This document shows, one piece after another, positions 6,628-13,886 of a stretch of DNA of 64,000 nucleotides. Positions within the stretch are counted from its first letter, which is position 1. Every line of letters starts with the position of its first letter. The translations under genes were made by a program, and so were the position numbers. Below the pieces are notes generated by a model. The model had not been told where the DNA came from and did not search any database. It saw only the letters and a list, made by a program, of their open reading frames with translations. Location of the stretch: the NCBI RefSeq assembly GCF_009649075.1, contig NZ_CP045737.1, positions 1,488,001 through 1,552,000 of the forward strand. The letters are read 5' to 3'. This DNA is from Aeromicrobium yanjiei. GTDB lineage: Bacteria; Actinomycetota; Actinomycetes; Propionibacteriales; Nocardioidaceae.

Positions 6628-8640
6628 GTGGGAGTCACCGAGGTCACCAAACGGGCGCTGGTCGGCCGCAAGCTCCGCAGCACCCAGCTGGGGGAGACCC
6701 TCCTGCCGAAGCGGATCGCGCTGCCGGTCTTCGCCAGCGATGCGCTGTCCTCGGTCGCGTACGCCCCGGACGAGATCTTCTTGACGTTGTCGCTCGGCGG
6801 GCTGTCCGCGTACGCGTTCAACTGGAAGATCGGCATCGCCGTGACCCTGGTGCTGCTGACCGTCGTCGCGTCGTACCGCCAGAACGTCCACGCGTACCCC
6901 AGCGGCGGCGGCGACTACGAGGTCGCGACGGTCAACCTCGGCCCCACGGCCGGGCTCACCGTGGGCAGCGCGCTGCTCGTGGACTACGTGCTCACGGTTG
7001 CGGTCTCGATCTCCTCGGGGGTGCAGAACGCGACCTCGGCCCTGCCCTGGCTGAACGGGCACGAGGCCACGGCTGCGTCGGTGCTCGTCATCGTGCTGAT
7101 GGCGATGAACCTGCGCGGGACGAAGGAGTCGGGCAAGGCGTTCGCGGTGCCCACGTATCTGTTCATGGCCGCGATCTTGATGATGGGCCTGTGGGGCTAC
7201 TCCCGCTACCTGTTCGGCGACCTGCCGGAGGCGCCGAGCGCAGGCTTCGACATCGCGCCCGAGGGGCAGTTCGAGCAGGGGCTCACGGGCGTCGCGATGG
7301 TGTTCCTGCTGGCGCGCGCGTTCTCGTCAGGCTGCGCGGCGCTGACGGGGGTCGAGGCGATCAGCAACGGCGTCCCGGCGTTCAAGAAGCCCAAGAGCAA
7401 GAACGCCGCCACGACCCTGCTGCTGCTGGGATCGCTCGCGATCGCGATGCTGATGAGCATCATCGTGCTGGCCGACCTGATGAAGCTGCGCTTCGTGGAG
7501 GACCCCGCGACCCAGCTGCTGCGTCCCGATGGCAGCCCCGCCGGGGACAGCTACACGCAGGACACCGTGATCGGTCAGCTCGCCAAGACCCTCTACAGCG
7601 ACTTCACGCCGCTGTTCTACTTCACGATCGCGTGCACCGGCATCATCCTCATCCTGGCCGCCAACACCGCGTTCAACGGCTTCCCGGTGCTCGGGTCGAT
7701 CCTCGCGCGCGACGGCTTCCTGCCGCGCCAGCTCGACACCCGCGGCGACCGCCTCACGTTCAGCAACGGCATCATCGTGCTCGCCCTCGCGGCGATCGTG
7801 CTGATCCAGGCGTTCGACGCCGAGGTCACCAAGCTCATCCAGCTCTACATCGTGGGCGTCTTCGTCTCGTTCAACCTCAGCCAGCTCGGCATGATCAGGC
7901 ACTGGAACAGGCACCTCGCGGCCGAGACGGATCCCCGCGAGCGCACGCGCATGAAGCGGTCGCGGGCGGTCAACACGATCGGGCTGGCGATGACCGCGAC
8001 GGTGCTCGTCATCGTGCTGCTGACCAAGTTCCTCGCCGGCGCCTGGATCGCGATCGTCGCGATGATCGGGGTCTTCGTGCTGATGCGCGCGATCAACCGG
8101 CACTACACCCGGGTCGCCGGCGAGCTCGCGATCGACGACTCCGACGTGACCCTGCCGTCGCGAGTCCACGCGATCGTCCTGGTCAGCAGGCTGCACAAGC
8201 CCACGATGCGTGCGCTCACGTACGCCCGCGTGTCCCGTCCGAACACGCTCGAGGCGCTGACCGTCGGCTTCGACCCCGACCAGACCGCTAACCTGATGAA
8301 GCAGTGGGAGGACCTCAAGATCCCCGTGCCGCTCAAGGTCGTCGACTCGCCCTACCGCGAGCTGGTGCGTCCCGTGGTGCGCTACGTCAAGGAGCTGCGC
8401 AAGTCCGGCCCCCGCGACATCATCACGGTCTACATCCCCGAGTACGTGGTCGGCCACTGGTGGGAGCAGCTGCTGCACAACCAGACCGCCCTGCGATTGA
8501 AAGGACGTTTGTTGTTCGTGCCCGGAGTCATGGTGACCAGCGTTCCCTACCAGCTGAGCTCGGCCCGTCACGCGAGGAAGAAGCTGGCCCAGGAACGTCC
8601 GGCACCGGGTGACGTCCGACGCGGGTTCCGGAGCCGATGA
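6628..8640 (+). CDS. APC superfamily amino acid permease
   Basis: 670 residues, GTG start. After a short cytoplasmic N-terminus with LPVFASDALSSVAYAPDEI (the conserved TM1 region), about twelve transmembrane helices run to about residue 490. A ~180-residue soluble C-terminal domain follows (SRVHAIVLVSRLHKPTMRAL onward), with an alternating strand-helix pattern resembling UspA-like folds. It probably imports an amino acid or polyamine; the substrate cannot be read from sequence. The homologue lies beside ceoB and the TRAM methyltransferase in M. tuberculosis. The stop overlaps the next ATG (ATGATG). Confidence 0.9.
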   Translation: MGVTEVTKRALVGRKLRSTQLGETLLPKRIALPVFASDALSSVAYAPDEIFLTLSLGGLSAYAFNWKIGIAVTLVLLTVVASYRQNVHAYPSGGGDYEVATVNLGPTAGLTVGSALLVDYVLTVAVSISSGVQNATSALPWLNGHEATAASVLVIVLMAMNLRGTKESGKAFAVPTYLFMAAILMMGLWGYSRYLFGDLPEAPSAGFDIAPEGQFEQGLTGVAMVFLLARAFSSGCAALTGVEAISNGVPAFKKPKSKNAATTLLLLGSLAIAMLMSIIVLADLMKLRFVEDPATQLLRPDGSPAGDSYTQDTVIGQLAKTLYSDFTPLFYFTIACTGIILILAANTAFNGFPVLGSILARDGFLPRQLDTRGDRLTFSNGIIVLALAAIVLIQAFDAEVTKLIQLYIVGVFVSFNLSQLGMIRHWNRHLAAETDPRERTRMKRSRAVNTIGLAMTATVLVIVLLTKFLAGAWIAIVAMIGVFVLMRAINRHYTRVAGELAIDDSDVTLPSRVHAIVLVSRLHKPTMRALTYARVSRPNTLEALTVGFDPDQTANLMKQWEDLKIPVPLKVVDSPYRELVRPVVRYVKELRKSGPRDIITVYIPEYVVGHWWEQLLHNQTALRLKGRLLFVPGVMVTSVPYQLSSARHARKKLAQERPAPGDVRRGFRSR

Positions 8641-9863
8641 TGGCGATCGAAGCCGTCGTCGACATCGGCCCGATCGCCCACGGTGGCCACTGCGTCGCCC
8701 GCCTGGACGGCCAGGTCGTGTTCGTCCGGCACGCCCTGCCGGGCGAGAAGGTGCGCATCCGGGTGACCGAGGAGACCAAGACGTTCCTGCGCGCCGACGC
8801 GATCGAGGTCATCGAGGCCGCTCCGGGACGGGTCGTGCCGCCGTGCCCGTGGGCCGGGCCCGGCAAGTGCGGAGGATGCGACTTCCAGCACGTCGAGCCC
8901 GCGGTCCAGCGTGAGCTGCTCGGCGACGTCGTCCGCGAGCAGCTGCGCCGCCTGGCGGGCCTGCAGTGGGACGGTGCGGTCGAGGCGGTCGACCCCGACG
9001 CACTCGGCTGGCGTACGCGCGTGCAGTTCGCGGTCGACGAGGACGGGCGCCCCGGACTGCGCCGGCACCGGTCGCACGAGATCGTGCCCGTGGACCGCTG
9101 CCTCATCGCCCACCCCGACCTGCCGCAGGTGCTGGGGCGCACGTGGGACGCCGAGGCGGTCGAGGCGATCGTGTCCTCGACGGGTGACCGGCTGCTCGTG
9201 ACCGACGCCAGCATCAGCGACGAGGTCGAGGCCGAGGTGGACGGCGTCGTCGCGATGGACGGCACGACCCGCGGCGGCCGAGGCGCGGTCACCGAGCGGG
9301 TGCGCACCGCTGACTTCCGGGTCAGCGGCTCGGGCTTCTGGCAGGTGCACCCGCAGGCGGCGGCCACCCTGGTCGACGCGGTGCTCGCGGCCGCCGACGT
9401 GCGGCCCGGCGACACGGTTCTCGATCTCTACGCGGGCGTCGGCCTGTTCACGACCTTCCTCGCCGAGCAGACGGGGGAGGGCGGCACCGTCCTCAGCGTC
9501 GAGTCCGATCCGGGCGCGTCCCGCGACGCCCGCCGCAATCTGCACGACCTCGCGCAGGTGAGGCTCGTGGGGGAGACCGTCGAGCGGGCGCTGCGCCAGC
9601 ACGCCCTCGGTGAGCGCGCGGACGTCGTGGTCCTCGACCCGCCGCGCACGGGCGCGAAGAAGGCCGTGGCCGACATCGCTGCCCTGGAGCCGCGCCGCAT
9701 CGTCTACGTCGCCTGCGACCCGGCCGCGCTGGCGCGCGACCTCGCGTCGTTCGCGAGCAAGGGCTACGTCCTCACCGACCTGCGCGCGTTCGACCTGTTC
9801 CCGATGACCCAGCACGTCGAGTGCGTCGCGCTGCTGGAGAGGGTCGATTCCAACCTGCGGTGA
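8637..9863 (+). CDS. TRAM-domain class I SAM-dependent RNA (uracil-5-)-methyltransferase
   Basis: 408 residues of the RumA/TrmA family. An N-terminal TRAM OB-fold (about 4-60) is followed by an iron-sulfur motif C-x7-CGGCDFQH (about 80-93), then the SAM-binding DTVLDLYAGVGLFTTFLAEQ (about 260-280), the catalytic loop VLDPPRTGAKKAV and IVYVACDPAALARDL, whose Cys is the nucleophile attacking C6 of uracil. The most likely product is 5-methyluridine in rRNA or tRNA. The specific RNA target is unknown. The start overlaps the permease stop; ATG 8640 is an alternative. Confidence 0.92.
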   Translation: MMAIEAVVDIGPIAHGGHCVARLDGQVVFVRHALPGEKVRIRVTEETKTFLRADAIEVIEAAPGRVVPPCPWAGPGKCGGCDFQHVEPAVQRELLGDVVREQLRRLAGLQWDGAVEAVDPDALGWRTRVQFAVDEDGRPGLRRHRSHEIVPVDRCLIAHPDLPQVLGRTWDAEAVEAIVSSTGDRLLVTDASISDEVEAEVDGVVAMDGTTRGGRGAVTERVRTADFRVSGSGFWQVHPQAAATLVDAVLAAADVRPGDTVLDLYAGVGLFTTFLAEQTGEGGTVLSVESDPGASRDARRNLHDLAQVRLVGETVERALRQHALGERADVVVLDPPRTGAKKAVADIAALEPRRIVYVACDPAALARDLASFASKGYVLTDLRAFDLFPMTQHVECVALLERVDSNLR

Positions 9864-9900
9864 TCCGAGCCGTCGTCAGGCGGAACGATGCTGGTGACCG

Positions 9901-9929
9901 TTGACTTCGTGTCATGCCGGTTTTACCGT
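9901..9929 (+). promoter_or_regulatory. Sigma-70-type promoter for the tannase gene
   Basis: TTGACT (9901-9906) and TACCGT (9924-9929) are separated by 17 nt, matching the housekeeping consensus. This would give a 5' UTR of about 50 nt before the GTG at 9988. Confidence 0.5.
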
Positions 9930-9987
9930 GATCTCAAGGTCGCGGTGCCTCAGCGACGTTCCGCCCAGCGAAACATCGGAGTCCCTC

Positions 9988-11574
9988 GTGCGACACGTCC
10001 TACGTCTTCTCAGCGGGATGGCCGTCGCGGCCGGTCTGGTCGTCGCCGGGTCACCCGGTCCCGCCGTCGCCCATGATCGTCCCGCGACACGAACCGACTG
10101 CTCCACCGCCGCGATCGGCAACCTGAGTCGCGCCGTCGGACACCGGACGGTGGTCACGTCCGCGACCACTGGCCGCACCGCCGCCGGCACGGCCTACTGC
10201 GACGTACGCGCGAGCGTCACGGTCCGCGCCGGCGACGCCAGCACCTCCGTGATCCAGCTGCGCCTGGCCGCGCCGACCGACTGGAACCGCCGCTACGTCC
10301 AGCAGGGCGGCGGCGGTTTCTGCGGCAGCATCCCGACCGCCGGCACGTCAGGCGACGCCAGCGTCGACCTCGGGTACGCGGTCGCCTCCGACGACACCGG
10401 CCACGTCGGGAGCGGGTCCGACGCCTCGTTCGCGTTCAACAACACTGCGGCCCAGAAGACCTGGGGCTACCTCTCGGAACACCTGACCGCGCTGGCCGCC
10501 AAGGCTGCGCTCACGAAGCTGACCCGCCATGCACCCGCGTACTCCTACTTCGTGGGCTGCTCGACCGGTGGCCGGCAGGCCCTGATCGAGGCGCAGCGCT
10601 GGCCGCACGACTTCGACGGGATCGTGGCCGGTGCGCCGGCCAACCGGCAGAACTACCTGGCTCCTCTCTCCCAGGGGGTGAGGGAGCTGCAGAACCGGGA
10701 CGCGAGCTTCCGGCAGATCGTCGACGCGGACGCCGCCGCGTTGGTCGCCCGAGGCGTGCAGGAGGCCTGCGACGGGCCGGTCGCCGACGGTGTGGTCGAC
10801 GATCCGCGCACCTGCCGGTTCAACCCGGCGACGCTGCTCTGCCCGGATGGCGGGGCCGCGACGGGGTGTCTCAGTGCTGCGCAGGTCGCTGTGGTGAAGA
10901 AGTGGTACGACAGCCCGCGCGACGACCGGGGCCGCGAGCTGTACCCCGGTGGGCTTCCTCGGGGCTCGGAGGGCGGCTGGGTCGGTGCCGACATCAGCAC
11001 CTCGCCGACCGGCCTCAGCGGTGGCGGTGCGTTCGCCGAGCAAGCCCTGCGCTATCTGGCGTTCCCGTCCGACCCCGGGCCGGACTACTCGCTGCGGGAC
11101 TTCGATCCGAACCGGGACGCAGCCCGGCTGAGCACGCTGGCGAACGTCTACAACGCCGACACCACCAACCTCGATGCGTTCCGCCGCTCGGGCGGAAAGT
11201 TGATGATCTACCACGGCCTCGCCGACCCGCTGATCACTCCGTTCGGCACCATCCAGTACTACGAGGACGTGGTTCGACGCTACGGCTCGCTGGCCCGCAC
11301 CCAGCAGTTCGCGCGGTTGTACCTGCTGCCCGGCGTGTACCACTGCGGCGGCGGGCCCGGTGCCGACCAGGTCGACTGGCTCCGCGACATCCGCGCCTGG
11401 ACCGAGCGGGGCAAGGCGCCCACCTCGGTGCTGGCCAGCAAGGTCGCCACCGGGAGCACCACGATGGAACGTCCGGTGTACGCATACCCCCTGCGAGCGC
11501 GCTACGACGGCACGGGTGACCCGGACACGGCGGCCAGCTGGCGGCCGGTGCTCGGCCCGCGCGGCCGGCACTGA
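9988..11574 (+). CDS. Secreted tannase/feruloyl esterase family hydrolase
   Basis: 528 residues. A signal peptide (RHVLRLLSGMAVAAGLVV, likely cleavage after AVA-28) predicts export. The tannase family CS-D-HC signature is complete: Cys191-Ser192 in GCSTGGRQ, Asp413 in GLADPLITP and His452-Cys453 in YHCGGGPG, where the two cysteines normally form a disulfide that positions Ser and His. It hydrolyses ester bonds of phenolic acids such as galloyl or feruloyl esters, probably outside the cell. ATCGGAG sits upstream of the chosen GTG 9988. A start at 9901 would give an extra 29 residues before the signal peptide and is unlikely. It is convergent with the MFS gene, 14 nt apart. Confidence 0.92.
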   Translation: MRHVLRLLSGMAVAAGLVVAGSPGPAVAHDRPATRTDCSTAAIGNLSRAVGHRTVVTSATTGRTAAGTAYCDVRASVTVRAGDASTSVIQLRLAAPTDWNRRYVQQGGGGFCGSIPTAGTSGDASVDLGYAVASDDTGHVGSGSDASFAFNNTAAQKTWGYLSEHLTALAAKAALTKLTRHAPAYSYFVGCSTGGRQALIEAQRWPHDFDGIVAGAPANRQNYLAPLSQGVRELQNRDASFRQIVDADAAALVARGVQEACDGPVADGVVDDPRTCRFNPATLLCPDGGAATGCLSAAQVAVVKKWYDSPRDDRGRELYPGGLPRGSEGGWVGADISTSPTGLSGGGAFAEQALRYLAFPSDPGPDYSLRDFDPNRDAARLSTLANVYNADTTNLDAFRRSGGKLMIYHGLADPLITPFGTIQYYEDVVRRYGSLARTQQFARLYLLPGVYHCGGGPGADQVDWLRDIRAWTERGKAPTSVLASKVATGSTTMERPVYAYPLRARYDGTGDPDTAASWRPVLGPRGRH

Positions 11575-11588
11575 CGCCGTCGCTGGAC

Positions 11589-13103
11589 CTAGTGCCCGAC
11601 GACCTGGGGTGACGGCTCCTCGACGTCGGCAGGCCTGCGCACGAACAGGGTGAGCGCGACGGCCACGGTGGCGATGACCGCCCCGACGAGGAATGCGCTG
11701 TGCACCCCGGCAGCCAGCGCCTCGGCGGGGCCGTCACCGGCATCCTCGGCCCGCCTGGTGCCGAGCGACATGAGCGTGATGAACAGCGCGGTGCCGGCGG
11801 CGCCCGCGACCTGCTGGAGGGTGCTCATGACCGCGCTGCCGTGGGAGTACAGGGCGCGGGGGAGGGAGCCGAGTGCCGAGGTGAGGAGCGGGGTGAAGAC
11901 GAAGCCGAGTCCGAGGTTGAGGACCATGTAGACGAGCACGATCCACCAGATCTCGGTGTCCATGTCGAACGTGGTCATGCCCCAGAGGGCAACGGCGGCG
12001 ACGCTCATCCCGGGCAGCACCAACGGCCGGGGTCCGAAGCGATCGAAGAGCGCGCCGACGATCGGCGCGATCACGCCCATGAGGACGCCGCCGGGCAGCA
12101 TCATCAGGCCCACCTCGAGGGTGTCGAGCCCAAGAGCGTCCTGCAGGAACAGCGGCAGGAGGATGAGGGAGCCGAACAGTGCCGCCATCACGACGACGAC
12201 GAGCGCGACGGCGAGGCTGAAGGAGCGCGAGGCGAAGGTGCGCAGGTCGAGGAAGGCGGTGTCGGTCTTCTGCAGCGACAGCTGGCGCAGCACGAACACG
12301 CCGAGCGCGACGGCGCCGACGACGAGCGGAACCCAGAACGAGACGGGCGTGTCGCCCGAGGCTGACTCGCCGATGAGGCTGAGGCCGTAGATGGAACCGC
12401 CGAAGCCGATCGCGGCGAGCACGGCCGACAGCGGGTCGAACGTGGCGTGCGAGGTCTCGGTGACGTTGCGCACCCACACCGCACCGAGCGCGATGGCGAG
12501 CAGCGCGATGGGCAGCACCAGCCAGAACATCCAGCGCCAGTCCAGGGCCGACAGGACGACCCCGGCCACCGTCGGTCCGATCGCCGGGGCCACGGCGATG
12601 ACGATCGTGATGACACCCATCATGCGGCCGCGCCGCTCGGGCGCCACGACGTTGAGCACGGTGGTGAACAGCAGGGGAATCATGATCGCGGTGCCGGAGG
12701 CCTGGACCACACGCCCGGCGAGCAGCATTTCGAAGCCGGGGGAGAGCGCCGCGATCAGGGTCCCGGTGGCGAACAGGGACATCGCCGTGAAGAACAGCCC
12801 TCGCAGCGGGAACCGAGCCAGCAGGTAGCCGGTGCACGGGATCACGATCGCCATGGTGAGCAGGAATCCGGTGGTCAACCACTGCGCGGTGGCCGCGGTG
12901 ATGTCGAGGTCGGTCATGAGCCGGGGCAGGGCGACGCCCATGATCGTCTCGTTCAGGATGACGACGAAGGCCGACCCCACGAGAAGGGCGATCACCGGGC
13001 CGGTGCGGTGAGTGAGGGTGCCGGTGGAGGGCGAGGCGGTCTGGTGGTTCTGCTCGAGCGTCACGAAGGGCTTTCTGTCGACCGGGCTGGCGAAGGGGCG
13101 CAT
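11589..13103 (-). CDS. DHA2-type MFS multidrug efflux transporter (14 TM)
   Basis: 504 residues with about 14 hydrophobic helices from residue ~35. LNETIMGVALPRLMTDL is the DHA2/EmrB motif near TM1, and RVVQASGTAIMIPLLF and IAVAPAIGPTVAGVVLSALDWRWMF are the antiporter motif C region. It most likely exports toxic compounds using proton motive force. It is divergent from a TetR regulator, with a 15-bp inverted repeat between the promoter elements. ATG 13103 and an in-frame GTG at 13064 (VTLEQNHQ) are both possible starts; neither has a strong RBS. Confidence 0.92.
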   Translation of the reverse strand: MRPFASPVDRKPFVTLEQNHQTASPSTGTLTHRTGPVIALLVGSAFVVILNETIMGVALPRLMTDLDITAATAQWLTTGFLLTMAIVIPCTGYLLARFPLRGLFFTAMSLFATGTLIAALSPGFEMLLAGRVVQASGTAIMIPLLFTTVLNVVAPERRGRMMGVITIVIAVAPAIGPTVAGVVLSALDWRWMFWLVLPIALLAIALGAVWVRNVTETSHATFDPLSAVLAAIGFGGSIYGLSLIGESASGDTPVSFWVPLVVGAVALGVFVLRQLSLQKTDTAFLDLRTFASRSFSLAVALVVVVMAALFGSLILLPLFLQDALGLDTLEVGLMMLPGGVLMGVIAPIVGALFDRFGPRPLVLPGMSVAAVALWGMTTFDMDTEIWWIVLVYMVLNLGLGFVFTPLLTSALGSLPRALYSHGSAVMSTLQQVAGAAGTALFITLMSLGTRRAEDAGDGPAEALAAGVHSAFLVGAVIATVAVALTLFVRRPADVEEPSPQVVGH

Positions 13104-13138
13104 GGCGCGCCGGAAAAATCGGCCAGAGCGCCGTCGCC

Positions 13139-13159
13139 ACTATATGGCAGCGACTGCCA
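13139..13159. promoter_or_regulatory. TetR operator overlapping the MFS promoter
   Basis: TGGCAG-CGA-CTGCCA (13145-13159) is a perfect 6-bp inverted repeat. On the minus strand TATAGT (13139-13144) is a good -10 for the MFS gene, so the repeat lies immediately upstream of it in the spacer. It would suit a repressor encoded by the divergent TetR gene. Confidence 0.6.
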
Positions 13160-13189
13160 CTTTTCTCGGCAGGGTGCGAGGATGGGCGG

Positions 13190-13855
13190 GTGAGCGACTT
13201 CGACACCCACGGCGGTCTGCGCGAGCTGCGACGTCGCGAGACCCGTCGCGACATCTGCGATGCTGCGATCGAGCTCTTCGAGCGCCAGGGGGTGTCGGCC
13301 ACGACGGTGGAGGAGATCTCCGAGGCGGCCGGCATCGCTCCACGCACCTTCTATCGCCACGCCGTGACGAAGGAGAACGCCCTGTTCGTCGACGACGACT
13401 CGATGGAGCGGCTCGTGGCGAGCGTGCGCGCCGTCGATCAGACGGCGCCCGCCGTGATCCGCGCGATCGAGCAGGCCTGCCTCGCAAGCATCGATGCCCT
13501 GGATGCGGAGTCTCCCGAGGGCCACGCCCGCATCCTGCGGGCGCGCCGCCTCGTTCTCGCCGACCCGGGCCTGCTCGCGCGCGCTCTCACCCGTGAGGAC
13601 GAGCAGGTGCAGGAGCTCACGACCATGGTGCTGCGCGCCAACTGCGACCCCGACGTCGACGAGATCCACGCCCGCGCCGTCGTCACTGCGATCAGCACCA
13701 CTCTGCGCTTGGCCTACGACGAGTGGGCGCGCCGCGCCGAGCGCGGCGAGACGGTGTCGATGCGGTCTCTCTACCTGCAGGTGCGCACGGTGCTCATCGA
13801 CCATTTCGCGGGCGCGGACTCAACGACAGGGGCCGACACGCTGGGCGCAACTTGA
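13190..13855 (+). CDS. TetR/AcrR family transcriptional regulator
   Basis: 221 residues, GTG start. The N-terminal HTH is typical: RRDICDAAIELFERQGVSATTVEEISEAAGIAPRTFYRH (about 18-57). The C-terminal ligand domain (about 70-205) is not specific enough to name an inducer. It lies 86 bp from the divergent DHA2 efflux gene and most likely represses it, with the exported drug as inducer. A candidate operator lies between the two genes. Confidence 0.92.
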   Translation: MSDFDTHGGLRELRRRETRRDICDAAIELFERQGVSATTVEEISEAAGIAPRTFYRHAVTKENALFVDDDSMERLVASVRAVDQTAPAVIRAIEQACLASIDALDAESPEGHARILRARRLVLADPGLLARALTREDEQVQELTTMVLRANCDPDVDEIHARAVVTAISTTLRLAYDEWARRAERGETVSMRSLYLQVRTVLIDHFAGADSTTGADTLGAT

Positions 13856-13886
13856 GTCTGGCTGTCACACACGCCATGGTGTGGCC

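Noticed and set aside
10348..11571. 407-codon frame antisense to the tannase gene
   Set aside because: Mirror frame without domains; the tannase CS-D-HC motif and signal peptide confirm the plus strand.
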